DNA of 64,000 bases from Stratiolaelaps scimitus (taxonomy: Eukaryota > Arthropoda > Arachnida > Mesostigmata > Laelapidae): positions 3,642,501 through 3,706,500 of the forward strand of contig JABWDB010000019.1 of the NCBI GenBank assembly GCA_019614645.1, in the 5' to 3' direction. Made by a program: the position numbers and the translations under genes. Shown piece after piece: positions 38,246 through 51,207 of the stretch. Under the pieces are notes generated by a model that saw only the letters and a program-made list of their open reading frames with translations, was not told the origin of the DNA and searched no databases. Position 1 is the first letter of the stretch. Each line of letters opens with the position of its first letter.

Positions 38246-41200
38246 GGTGGTAGCCTTGTAACCGTCGATTGTCAATTACCGTAGAGTTAGAAGTTGGTTT
38301 ACAGTTGAGAAGAATGCAGCTTTAGCCCTAAGCGTATCCATTTGTCTACGAAGTGTACAAGCTGTTTCTTTTTCTAACTGTAAATCTGCATTTTTCTCTG
38401 TCATGTCCCCACCGCAACCTGTATAGAACTATATCATTGTAAAATTGCAGTTCCGGAAATAAACCGTAAATGTTATGTTATATATAAGTTAATTTTATTC
38501 GCAGACAGCTGCGTGTTTTTCCCAGGATTGTTTTTATATTTCGAATACTATGTAGAAGATCTGTAGAAATACAACACACGCAATACAATTATACAATTAT
38601 GATCGTGATTCGAGTCACTACATTCATGTTGATGCTGAGTTCCCGACTCGATTCGGTTCGATCATAGACATGCCAATTATTTTAACTCGACATCCAATCA
38701 TAGACATTCAGCGACGTCTGCAGATTGGGAACGTCCAAGATCGATATTGAAAACATGGTCATATATCGACAATGGAAACCGCAGTACAAGTATCTCTCAC
38801 CATCATTGGAAACGTTTGCTGGTAGTCCATCGGAATAGTGTCGGTGCGGGTCGTAGATCGTTCCAGAGTCGTGGCCTCCGGTTGCTGTTGAATCGGTCTG
38901 GCGGCCGCTGAAAGCCTTTATCTCGTCCATGTAGCTGTATTAAAAAGCAGCGCGATTGACACACGTCATAATGAGACTCTGCATATATTTATCCATTCGT
39001 AATGTATACATTGTAAACGAGGACTTCGATTGTTGCACGCCGACAAGAGGCATGCTCGGTGCCTCTTGAGAGGGATTTCCTTCTGTTTGGCTACGGCGAT
39101 TACGAGGGTTTGGAGGACTACCTCGAACCTAACGAATGACGTTACGATATGTCCACTACCCGAGACGTGGGTGAATATATTCCGCTCAGGAATACACTCA
39201 GACGAAGTGGCAGCTGACTCTCGGCTGTTCCCCTCTGAGACAGACCTGTATACATAACATTTCAGAGCCTAGATCTGTCACACGCATAAGATCTATCTTG
39301 TCTACACTACAACATGTCGGGCTATCTGGGGGACTGTAGTTTTCTCAAGGGGTAATGGATGAAGTGAACAAGGGAGTCCTTACTTCTCGTATTGGCAGTT
39401 CCGATATACATATGATATAGTCAATTTAGAGATGCAACTGTCTAGATTAACTAAAAATAATAATGAGTTAATAATTTGTCGATTGAGATACTTACCATAT
39501 GGGTGGGCCCGCTTTCATTATGGCTTCTCTAACGAAAGCAATCGGATCCGGCTTACTGAATGCCCGGTACACGTCTACAAATAGTGTCACGTATTTCTCA
39601 GGGCCTTTCGCGGCGATTTTCCACTGACGCGAATCTCGGTTAAGCCTTAGATGAACTGAGATATTGTAGTCGGCCAACATATTGTGTACGACGGACACCA
39701 CTCGGGTTATCTCTCGGAGAGCTGGCTCAAACATCAACACCAAATAATGATAATATAAATATACAATGAACGTAACTACGCTTCTAGGGTGTTCAAACGC
39801 AGTCTTTTTTTTAAATGAAACAGAAATTAGCACCAATAGACCCAACTAGTATAGGCATTGTAAACGCTAACAATAATAATCACAACAACAAGTTCAGGAT
39901 ACAGGCTAAACAGGGCGGGGTTATTAGGGAGCCTCAGCAAGGTACGAGGCATAATGTTACTGGCTTATGTGTGATGGAAGAAAACAAAGAAGAGGTACCG
40001 ACGTGCGTTATGAATTGCACCAGTATTGTGCAATACTCACAGGTGTACCACTCAGATCTGGTTCGATTTCGAGCGTTGGCATTCGTCACTAATCGAATAG
40101 GCTTACCCGGTGCCACTGTTCCACTGTATTTACCAGCCACGTTTCGGTGGCTGTTCAACGCAGTGGCTCCCCGTGACTGTGCGCGGTCGATAGCGATGAC
40201 AGCACCACCTTCCTCGGGCGTTTTTTCAGCTGGCCATCGGGAGGCGTTTGAGCGTTCAATGAGACGTGGCGTCTCCTCGGTAGAGTCGGCGATTCCTGAA
40301 TCATTTGAGTACGATAGTTCAGCCTCGCCAGCGGCTGCGTTCGGGGAGATTTCGGCTATGTCAAGTATCCACGTCGCCGGAAGTAGGTCCATGACGTTTG
40401 TCCACGCTTCGAACACGCAGTCGATCTCACCTATGATGCGTATCGAGGGTATGTGGTACACTCGGTCCTCACGGGCAAAAACCACTTGGACCTTCGTGTT
40501 CGTTAGCAACATCAGGTATCGAACATTTACGTCGAACGGGCCCAACACAAAGTTTAGATGATGAGGCGAAACATCGATGTCTAGTGCGACGGGCGGCAAT
40601 CGGTTATAGTTAGGCCGGAGCGTTCGTATAAGTTGTCTAACGCCCTCGCGAATATGCTCAAAGTTGTTTCGGCCGCCCCGAACGGTCACCTTCGCGCCGC
40701 AATGCCTCGACGGAAACTCCCAAGTGATCGATACCCTGAACTCGTTCTGTAGCTTCTATAATAATATATATGAAACAACAGCAAAGGAATAGAATATATA
40801 TATATATATATATGGTAAACAGTTATCATTAGAATATAATATGCACATACACAATATACCAAGTATAGATTGGTACACCTCGATCACTAATACCTCAGCT
40901 TGGTTATCTATGCAAGATGCGGAGCCTCCAGTCCGCGATACCGTGCTGCAACCTGCCAGCATGTCACCTCGCTCAACAACCTGGCGAGATCGTCAAGCAG
41001 CGGATGACCAGGATGAATGGCCCTCAATAAGTTCTGTACATAGTCTTTATATCTCATACATTGTATCAATATTATAAACCCTGGTCATATATATATATAT
41101 ACATATTTATACGCACATACAAAGCTGCGATACTTGTGAGTTCTTACCTACCATCTATGGTAACATATTGATGTTATATTTATATACATTTTGTTATATT

Positions 41201-42477
41201 GCTAGCTAACAAACGTGAACGAATGAATCAATGGTTATCTATACAAGGGGGCACAAAAACATAACAAACAAAATGTGTCTGTGTGACAAAAATTTTGTAG
41301 CCTGGCATGCGTTACGATATGTAACAAAACAATTACAACGAATTCAGAGATCGAATGATGAACGCACCACGAAACGCTTTCGAAGTTCGGTAATTAGCTC
41401 AGCGTCGCTTCGTTCCCAGTGGCCGGCGGCCTTGATGCAATCAGATCTGTCGACGAAAAAGGTAAAAGACACTGGTAGCCGTTCACGGAGCATCTTACGA
41501 GATCTGAGTACCTGGTCAGGGGAGCCGGTCACGGATACCTACAGTGGAGAGAAGGGTCACACATTCGTCAATTGACAATTAAAAATTAGCTCGCTCGTGT
41601 CTATCTGAAAATATCAACTTAACGGCGAAAGCAAAAAATAAAATACAAGAAACAACAATCGCTTTAAAGAAAACTAAGAATATTAAGATATTTTGCCAAT
41701 CAAAAAAAAGCCGAGGACAGGTTCAATTATACACTGCGCGAATACTCGCACGTACATCGATAAACGGTGATGGAAGAGTATTTTCCTCAATAAGAACTGT
41801 GTCATAATACGTTTTGTCTCCCGGGAGTGCTTAACTCTCCTTCTCATGATTATATTGTGATTGCTAGCAACGAACGGCCTACCTCTCAATAATGTTATAG
41901 CGTACATATCACATATACAATGTCACTAGAAAGGTGCGAACCACCTGATGTACCAGGTCGAACCATCGAAACTAGAGAAATCATAGACGTTCGTTTTATG
42001 AGAAATATCGTAGAAACAGCATGCCACCACAAAAACTATTACCGACTATCAACCACTCGAGGTGATATCGGGTTCAGCATTTCCAATGGGAGTAGAGGGC
42101 AAGAGTATTATAGCCTGGAAAAACACGGTGATACCTGGTTGCTCTTCTCCGACTCGTTATTTTTGTTCGAGTCGGGAAAATGGACTTGTGTACCGGTGAC
42201 TCGCATCACCGTCTTGGTTCCTTTGCCGTTCCGACCAATAATGAACGAATGATCCGCGAACGATACGTCAATCTTCAGTGTCATCCGGTCGCCAATATTT
42301 GCCTAGAGGATTGATTGCCCAGCGATCAGCAGAAATCATTGAACATTACGCTCGTCCGACATTTGGCTATCGAGCGGCACGTGCTCTTGAGCAAACGTGC
42401 GCGGCTTTCAGCTAGTGTTGTGGGTATACTTGTGTTGTTCAATAGATCTACGACGGTCGGTGCGATTGAATGCCGCG

Positions 42478-42511
<34 letters not shown>

Positions 42512-44238
42512 GATATCCTGCTCTAATTATATAATAATAATAATAATAACACAACATCATCGTATCATAGAACGGACATATGATGATTGAGAAACAGAGG
42601 ACTTCTAGCGTTCGTGTAATCGAGCGCTTTGCGTGCGAGCAAGCATTAATCGGGTATCGACAAAGCAGGATCAGCTGATTTGTTATTGAATGTTACTAAT
42701 CGACGAGTGAAATGATTGAGCAACGAAACCCAGCGAAATGATGAGAAACTTGCAGTCTTATCGGTGGCACTTTCCGTGGCCTGGTCCGGACCCAACAGAA
42801 AATGCAGTCACTTACTTTGCCCAGCATTTTCGAGATCTCCTGGCGTGCATTGGCCACCTGCTGATGTGTGCCGACCAAACGAATCAGATATTCCCGTCGA
42901 CCTTTGGCTTGCTTCCGTTGAGATATCTGACCTGCGGCCACCTGCTGTGGTCGGACCTCTGTAAGCGACTCGCCAAGGGTCTGCTCCGGAACAGCGGAGG
43001 GACATCGTTGCGCCTGTTGTTGTTGTTGGCAAGCGAAATCGGGGCTAATATTCTCCACTTGGACTCCAAACAACCTCGTTAAGTAGTACGTCAAGACGGG
43101 GTCTGCAAAACGACAAGAGCAAGAGAACAATGAGAATACTCGGCGTTGTCCTGTTATAGCCTGACTCGTGTGGTACAGCCGCTACGATTCCATTCAGTTC
43201 GCTGCTGAATGATTCTCATCAAACCGAACGAAGTGGCCCAATGCACTACTTGTTCGACAACAAGCACAAGATGAAGAATTGAACAAGAAATATCGCAAGC
43301 GTTGATCGTAAGCGTTTTTTCCGCCCCCCCCCCCCCCCGGACACCAGCGGACGAAACGCTCGCGTTGAATGGTCAGATGAAGGCGCGGAGCTGAGACAAG
43401 ATGAGACTCCGCCGCCACCGCCGCAAGGGCGTGCTCACTGGGTTTCTAAGCCGATATCTGTGTATGAAACAAGAGCTGGTGTCGTCGCTTGGTGCGACTT
43501 TGTCTTGTGGATGTACTTCGTTTGACGTTCATGATGATCGTCAGTTGGGGGCGGCGCGTGTCTGGGCCAGCGGACCTTTACGTCCGGGACTTCTCGGACT
43601 TTTGCTGGCGATTTTATGTTTAGCGATTTTGGACGTTTCACTGGTGAACAGGACCTCGATGTTGTTCTCGTCACTGAAGTGAAATGCGACGTCATGACGT
43701 TGTTGTGTGAGAATATCGAGGTGGTGTCGAACAATGTGGGTGACACATTCGATGAAGCCATGAACTAGTTCGTCCCTAGCAGATAGCTAGGTTACAATTT
43801 GTGAGGACTCATTGAGCGTTCGAACTCCATCTGAGGAGGTGCCGTACATTTTTTTCGGAACCTCAAAGTTGATGACACACGATAGAATTCGCGTGTTAAT
43901 TTCATATATATATATATATATAACATTGAAAATTCTATGCAGAGTTCAAATCAAAATGCACAGGGTGCGCCATACAGCAGATTTTTTGTCCTCCACACAG
44001 GTTAAACACCAATCGAGCACAGGCAATCGAGCCTACACATTGTAGTATCGGCTATGAACGACGAGCGATCGCACAGTCGCTAGTGGCGTATGCTGTGACA
44101 AACTGAAAGCAAATCGGATCAAGCATTTGGTGTACACAACCTACTTGACGCAAGCTGATCATAAAGTTTTCGCGAAATGACGATCGTCTTCGTGACAATT
44201 TCGGTGAGCCCCGATTGAGCGTTAGTTCCAATATCCAT
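35534..44238 (-). CDS. BicC: Bicaudal-C-like KH-domain RNA-binding protein, paralog A
   Basis: Twelve minus-strand exons join in phase: 44238-44145, 43102-42816, 42302-42135, 41538-41368, 40755-40041, 39775-39496, 38934-38801, 38052-37865, 37032-36814, 36436-36368, 36045-35989 and 35692-35534, giving 846 residues. Bicaudal-C proteins bind mRNAs and recruit deadenylase to silence them. Exon 2 is a KH1-like unit (REYLIRLVGTHQQVANARQE) with a glutamine run. Exon 3 is the best KH domain (KIDVSFADHSFIIGRNGKG, HFPDSNKNNESEKSNQ) with an intact GXXG at about residue 150. Exon 5 is a second KH (VTVRGGRNNFEHIREGV) whose loop reads GPFD and lacks the second G. It also holds DSGIADS at about 392-398. Exon 6 is a third KH-like unit (YNISVHLRLNRDSRQWKI). 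The rest is disordered and no SAM domain is seen. The exon 6 acceptor and the last three exons are less certain. Confidence 0.82.
38424..38466 (+). repeat. Dispersed 3'-tail repeat, copy 2
   Basis: The block ATCATTGTAAAATTGCAGTTCCGG followed by AAATAAAC is shared with the loci at 26655, 45239, 51366 and 54574. It lies antisense in intron 7 of BicC-like paralog A. Confidence 0.6.
42477..42511 (+). repeat. (GTT)n microsatellite
   Basis: About eleven GTT units in intron 2 of BicC-like paralog A, followed after a short gap by (AAT)n near 42530-42550. Confidence 0.95.
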
Positions 44239-44564
44239 CGTGCCCGACACGGCAAGAAAGTCGATCTTTAACGCCTCGATTACAGCTTCTCAACTCGTCA
44301 GAGAGAATGGCGCTCCGTTCAATTAGCGATCATTTACACAAACGGTCCCACTCGAGGCTGACAACGTAATTCTGACAACACCTTGCCGACGGATCTCTCA
44401 AGCTCGCACTGCGTGCGACACCGCTTAGCAAACACGATGACAACCGTATGTGTGTGTGAGGGGACGTGCGCGTTCAAAAAACGGCGCGCAGCAAAACCAG
44501 CGAACGACCTCGTTCCGTCACGTCGACTCAACAAAGTCTAGTGGATGGTGCTCTGGTGGATCAG

Positions 44565-44606
<42 letters not shown>
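44565..44606. repeat. (CT)n / GA-type microsatellite
   Basis: About 40 bp of CT repeat, that is GAGAG on the minus strand, 330 bp upstream of the start codon of BicC-like paralog A. GAGA tracts can bind GAGA-factor-type proteins in arthropods. A promoter role here is inference from position. Confidence 0.9.
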
Positions 44607-44609
<3 letters not shown>

Positions 44610-44944
44610 AAAGGCAAAACACACCACAAGGCAAGCCCTGCGAATGGGGTACGCGTTTGCCAGAGAACTGCCCCCGCCCGCCCCTGCTGCCGTGCTGACT
44701 AGGCCACTCTCGTGGACATTTGCGCATCACCGTATTTTGTATCGTATCTCGAGGCGAGTTTTACGGACGAACTCGTTGGATGGAGGCGAATACCTCGCAG
44801 ATATAGGTGGACGTCGTTGATAGAGGAGCAAATATAGTTAGATATATCTGGCCTTCTTTTCGATTCCGAATCCGATTTTGACAACGATCATCACCGATAA
44901 GATCTTGTTATGGAGGTTAATTCATAAACGTAGCTGGTATGCAT

Positions 44945-45080
44945 TTTCCGGGCCGACCACTCACAGCGTTAGACATTTAAGTAAGTCCACGGTACAACTG
45001 CCCCTATCGGCGTTGCTTCTTAGGACGGACAAGCCCATTGAATGCAAATGTGCAACAGTGCGGATCGAACCCGTTGTCGA
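44945..45080 (-). repeat. SINE-like family 2, best copy
   Basis: The block runs from TTTTCCGGGCCGACCACTCA through GTCCACGGTA, TCGGCGTTGCTT, GACGGAC and ATGCAAATGTGCAACAG to GGATCGAACCCGTTG. On the minus strand the last part reads GGGTTCGATCC, a near-perfect RNA polymerase III B box, so this is the 5' end of a tRNA-derived SINE pointing left. It shares its order of blocks with 12713-12850. Confidence 0.6.
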
Positions 45081-45238
45081 ACGGTGTGTCCATTGGGCGC
45101 AGACAAATCAAAATGAAGATCGCGGAGCGTTATTCGCAATGCTTATACAATGCTGATATGACGGGTAAGTTACAAGTTATAATCATTTGTTTAAGCCGCA
45201 AAGAAACAATCTTCTAGTCACCTGCCGTGTGACATATA

Positions 45239-45290
45239 AGAGAGCTTAAGCATTGTAAAATTGCAGCTCCTTCAATAAACCAAATAAACA
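45239..45290 (+). repeat. Dispersed 3'-tail repeat, copy 3
   Basis: GAGCTTAAGCATTGTAAAAT followed by TGCAGCTCC and AATAAACCAAATAAAC. It is the longest of the five copies and shows a short repeated AATAAAC terminus, as retroposon tails often do. Confidence 0.65.
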
Positions 45291-45810
45291 TTTACCTTTA
45301 CCTTTAGCACCGTTGTCAAATAGGCACGTTGTCACGTCACATGACGCTCGGAGGAGTAACTCCGGCTGCACTTTCAACATGCATATCCTCCACCAACAAA
45401 CTTAGTATAAAGATCACGATAAGATCCTATATAGCAGTAGTAATTTACAAAGGGTAAGAAAGTAGGTTCACACATACACACACACACATAGTTTCACCGT
45501 ATCACTGGGATTACGCACCGCCTCGAAATGCACGGGGGCACAATGGCAATATCCTGTCTGATAATATTCCTCTGCCTCTTAACGTCTTAAGGTAAAATCT
45601 GAATAATCTGGAGGAATACTATTAATTGGTTTATAACCACACACCATCCCAGTGGAATCGGAATATACACAACACATACAAGAATGACAAGATCCGAGAT
45701 ACGAGCACAAGGTGCGAATGCTGTCATTCAATTGTTCGGTCGTCGAGCCAGCACATATTGTAGATAGATAAGTGCATCACTCCATGCGTTCCCCTAGCGA
45801 ACTTAGGACT

Positions 45811-45904
45811 GCGCCATATTTCACTGGGGGTCCTCACGGGGGGCGCCATATTTCACGGGGAGCTTCATAGGGGGCGCCATATTTCACGGGGGGCGTCATG
45901 GGGT
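45811..45904. repeat. Three tandem 31-32 bp units with GCGCCATATT cores
   Basis: Units start at 45811, 45843 and 45874. Each has GCGCCATATTTCAC followed by a G run and a short variable part. On the minus strand the core is AATATGGCGC, which matches the YY1/Pho type of site (ATGG core). It lies about 1.6 kb upstream of BicC-like paralog A. Confidence 0.8.
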
Positions 45905-48315
45905 TCTTCGCGGTGGTGACTGGAGCATTTACTGTGCGAAATTTACGAGATTTCGCTGCCGAAATTAGTGAAAGAAGATCTAGGTACCACGCGATGAAAG
46001 CTAATTATTAATATAATAAGATGTTGGATATATTAAGCGATTACCGGTGACCGATTGTGGAGTTATCCGATAAATATTATACATTGAATTCAATTCAATT
46101 CAAACACTTCTATAACAGTTCGACTTAGGGCCGGGGGGGGAGGGACGCGACCTCGAGAAAACTAATTGCCTGGCCATCCCGTGAGGCTATTTTCAGGCAA
46201 TGCAAAGAAGAAAGATAGATTATTTGTGTTACTTTTCTTTTAAAAAAGGACAAAGAGACAACTAAAAGAATCTATCACGCACGCTGTGAACCGAATTTAT
46301 GTGATATACTGATTTCAGCAGCATCATGCAGATCACCTGTAGACTTGGCAGTGATGGAGTTTCTGCCGAGTCCAGTAGTCACCCTGGAAATAAGTCATTT
46401 CTTGACACTCTTTCTAAGGCATGTTGTGTTTCATTAAATACGGCCACCAAATAGCGGAACAATAGAATCGCTTGGGAAAATTTGAGCTATTGTACAGCGT
46501 CAAGCAGAAGGTAACGTGTTTAACAACAAAACACAGGGAAGCGGTGTCACACACGGAGTTTACAGAGCGCACCACCTCACTTGCATGAGAGCCAAAGTCA
46601 GGGAGCGGTCATCGATGATAGTATCCAGGTCACTCGTGGTTCGAAACTCAGGGATGGGGTCACCATTTAAAGAGTACTCGAAGCTGTGGGACCACAGGAG
46701 TAGACTACAGAGATTCACAGTTCGGTACAAAGATTAACATATCATGCTCGACTCCGCGTGAGTGTGAAATCGTTAGATGAAGAGTGAAGATGCGCAAAAT
46801 TGCACAACCTCGATCGAATGGACCTGACCTCAAATCATCACCCGTTTTCTACTTACGATCTCTAGTGTTCATATATTGGCAAAGTATACCGCACAACATC
46901 CAATAGCAGCAGCTGCGTTTTTCGCATATGTATATATATATATTTATATATATACATATATATATATATATAGACACACACACATACACATCATCATCAA
47001 AAAACCATCTTCAATAAATCAGTAACTCCGCGTGAAATTGTCACTTTTTTTAATCCGTTTTATTTTCACCACTTCCAAGTCGTTTTTTCAATCTGTTCAT
47101 TGCCATCGTGCCAGCAATGACAACGATAACAATTTTCAACAAAGTTTAGGGTTGTTGTTGTTGTTGTTGTTTTTTTCACGTTTTTTTTGCAAATTTAAAA
47201 TTTTGATTGGCTTCCGTTCCAAATTGAGAGAACACTTCTCCGAATGTCGATTTGTTCGGGTTCCGCCCCGATATTGTTTTCCACGTTCTGTTTAGATAAT
47301 AATAATAATAATTGTTTATTTTATAACAAGTTACACACTCAGTTGACCTGTTTCGATTGTGAATGTCCAGTCGGGTGTCTAGTGTCGATTCGAACATGGT
47401 GTACGGCTATTTCCAGTTATCGCGTCATACTTCATGTCATCTGCGGCGCCGAGATGACAGCTGCACCCGCTATATCCGTTTTGCCCAAGAATAAAATGCT
47501 TATCTTGTTCTATTTATATTATGCACTTTCTCCCGCTTGTTCTTCCTCTACTGCTTCGTCCACTTGTCGGTCTCTCGATATTTCTCGGTGTCACACTCAG
47601 TCTCGTCATAGGTCTAGTCATATTTTTTTCGGCGACATTTTTCGGCGTTTTTTTTTTGTCTTCTTCTTCTTCTTCTCTTGTTCGTGTAAATAAAGCAACG
47701 AATGTTTTTCATTCGAAGACACGTCCCACGGGTGGGGTGAAGTTGGTCGATTAATAAAAATAGCACCATAATGATAGCGATAGTATTAAAGTGATATATA
47801 TATATATATATATCGGACACACATTTCGGAGTACCATCTACTACAAGTAAAGGAAACGCCTTGATCCGTAAATAAATCAAGTGACCTTCCCAACAAAACA
47901 ATGAATGTAATAGATAGACCCAAGCCTATGTGCACCGGGCTGGTAGAGCAAGCAGGCTATTCTTCTGAACACTAAGATGTGCACATTATGAAGTAACACA
48001 CATATCGTCGTTTTTGGCTTGAGGCCAATATCAATATAGGCCTCAGTTATTATCGTAAGTAATCTGCAGTTCGTCAAGCTCAACCAGAAAAGGGCCACCT
48101 CTACCACTCGTTGCATGATAATCTATATGCTTGCATGTGATTCCATTTTATCACTACCACCCATCACTGGTATCATTATGGATAATCGGCGTCATTTATC
48201 AAACAATCACATCAACAACTCATCTATATATGATATTATATATACCCCAGTTGCTTAATAGTGTCATAATAATAGTGTAACTTCAATAACAAATGCACAC
48301 TCACACACACATATC

Positions 48316-48346
<31 letters not shown>

Positions 48347-48853
48347 AAAGAGCACAAGGCGTTGGTCCCACTCCGGACTGGTCACATTGATCTCCACGTA
48401 AATGCATCCGAGGAGGAGAGCGCACACAGGCACTGGTTGCCGAAACCCTGTTGATCTAGCTTTGTGATGACCGAAGTATATTGTCGGCGAGCTAGCGGAC
48501 TCGCGCTTCCGTTAAGAATATTTCCCACAGACGTGCGAGGCTGAATTAAACTGATTAGGGATTGTTGCCGTGCCGATGATGGTCAGAGGAAATTTGAGCT
48601 GACAACATTTGTCAGGGAACAACAACAATCGGTCGCTTGCACGATTGCTCCTCTTCACACGCGTATACAACTCGCGTATGAAACAATGTTCCTGCTGACC
48701 TGCTAAATTCACCTGAACGTCTAATTCTTCTCAGGGAAAATTACTGCTGCTGCTCAAGCCAACCGATTCATTGTCCGGTCGACCAACAGCGGTCCATGGC
48801 CCGGCCAGCATCCAGTTGACATCGGCTGTTAAAGTTACATTGCCGGTGTGTCA

Positions 48854-49461
48854 CTACACCAGACCACTTCGAAATAGGTGTCTGCCGGCACCCGGTGCCA
48901 AATTCGCTATGTTCTTGTTTTGTTTGTCATCGGCTGTGTTCAGCTTGCTGAGTGTTGCGATAAGCTCCTCGTCGGGCTGGACGAGCGCTGAACACCCACG
49001 ATCCAAGGGGTCCCAATGGGTACTGCTTTTCGAGGCTGTCTCACGCTGCAACCGGACGGAATAACGAAAAAAATGACCACATATATCGCGGTTAGAGTCA
49101 TGAGACACTAGACGTCACGCTAGGCGCGTTTCACCGAAACGCAACCGGGGGACTCTTCAGAGCAAGTCATCCGCAGAGAACAGATACAAACAGATCGTTA
49201 GTGTTGATGCGTGAACGAGGATCGCGTAAAATGCGCCCTTGTAGGGCTATTCGATTTTATTGCTTGGCAGCCGTGAAGGGGAAATCAAATCGAGGGCGTA
49301 CTCGCTATAAAGATGGCAATTATGGCCAACTGACACCGATGAGCCATTCTGCATCCTGAGCCTGCCGAATCTCTAGCGAACAATATCCTGTATGTAAGCC
49401 TATCGTAGTTTACAAAATTTGTGAGATTTCCTTGTTAAACGACACGCAAATGTACAATGTT

Positions 49462-49492
<31 letters not shown>

Positions 49493-51078
49493 ACATAGAA
49501 CATTACTCATTGTACAATTTATTTATCTCTTATTTCATAATGACTAGATATTGTATCATGCACTTACTCGTAGGGCAGAGAGGGCCTTTAGTGTGAATTC
49601 ATGACAATCACCGGACGGCTCATCCTGAAGCACAATGAAAAAAGTACAGCGCGTTGTAGCAGAACGCTCGTTCCATTCATATATTGATTCAGTTCGCTTG
49701 CTGATTTCATTCTCATCGAGAGTGAGGACCACCTAACGATTAGATTTTGAAGGCGAAAATTTGGACACCTATTTCGGGCAACACTACGAGCCGCTGCAAG
49801 GCTCTGATTATGGTGGCCGAGCATCAGGGTTCAAGTGGGGCAAATTCAACGATTCTGTTATTGTATTTTTCGATACGGCGTGTTTATTTTACGATACCTC
49901 AAGATATCGCACTGTAAAATCAACGCGTGAACCCCCCCCTCCCACCCCAGCAAGCGATAGTGATCAAAGTCGAAATGTTGTCCGGCTCTGCGTCTTCGAA
50001 ACTATAAGTTGTTCACCCTGTAAAAGTTTGCAGCAGAACTTCGGCATTCGCCACACTGCTATGACATTAAGAGTTTCCAAAAATTCCATGTTCGCTAAGC
50101 TGTCTCTATTGGTCTATTGGGTCGCTGAAAGCGCCGCCGTCGCCCCCCCCCCCGCTTTTAACTTGGTCGGCGGCGCAGGCGGCAAACCGGGGGGACATAT
50201 AAACAGACGAGCAACCGAATGTTGTAACTTACAGTAACGCATCGGCTGCCTGCGCGATCAACATCGTTGAACGAGGCCGTGCGCTTGGTCCGAGGGGATA
50301 TCTGCGATTCAACAAAATCAATTTTCCGGTGTGATTATTTACGTAGGCTCAGGGAAAATGATACAAGTGTACCGCAACGTGGTACTTGTAGTTGCATCAG
50401 TAGTGGCTTTTCGCCAGATATAGAAACCCAGCTTTTTCCTTTGTCTACACTCACCTACGTCATCCACGTCGGGTATAAACACGCCATAGATAATGCTAGT
50501 TGGGAAGGTAACGCTCGAATCGATTTACCTCACGTTTGATAGGTGAGCAGTCGCTAGTCGAATCACTTGTGTCCCACATATCGGTCGAGAAGCCGCTCTG
50601 ATTCATTGACACCTGCATCGCTGGTGATTGCTGCGGCGGCGACGCCGATGACGACCTTGGCCACGGGCGAGGCGCATTTTGATATCGGGAAATGCCGAGC
50701 GAACCGAATACTGAGTGCTCTTCCGCGAGATTGTCATGCTCAAGATTGCCAACGTTTCCGAACCATCCGGTCGTCTCGGAGCCTCCCTATCGTAACGGAA
50801 AGATCGACACAAAGAAACAGGATCGGTCGAGAGTCGTACGCGTGAGTGGCCTGCGGCCGTTAAAGATCGTGGTTAAACGGATTTGATCTCGTTAAAAGAA
50901 AGTTCTGACGACCTGCCACAATGACGAAGTGCGTCATAACAGCCTTTCCAATAATGAAATAATATAATAGTATTTAGTCAAGAGCTGTTGCTAAGTGCTT
51001 GTTTAAGTTAACTTGATTCCTTCGATATCAGCAGTTATGTGTGACCAGCGGAAATGTTGTTACAGTATACATTTATTA

Positions 51079-51112
<34 letters not shown>

Positions 51113-51167
51113 TATATATATATATATATATATATAGATATATATATATATATAGATATATATATAT

Positions 51168-51207
<40 letters not shown>

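Larger units (their letters stand above)
44239..48853. other. Spacer between the two BicC-like genes
   Basis: This 4.6-kb spacer should hold the promoter of paralog A and the 3'UTR of paralog B. It carries a (CT)n tract, a SINE-like copy, a 3'-tail repeat and three tandem 31-bp units (listed separately), plus (TA)n at about 46928-46972, 47797-47812 and 48314-48342. The hydrophobic frame near 47521-47690 is low-complexity TTC/CTT sequence and not a gene. Confidence 0.5.

Noticed and set aside
47521..47693. Very hydrophobic plus-strand frame
   Set aside because: It is made by TTC/CTT-rich low-complexity DNA with runs of T. There is no other sign of a gene.
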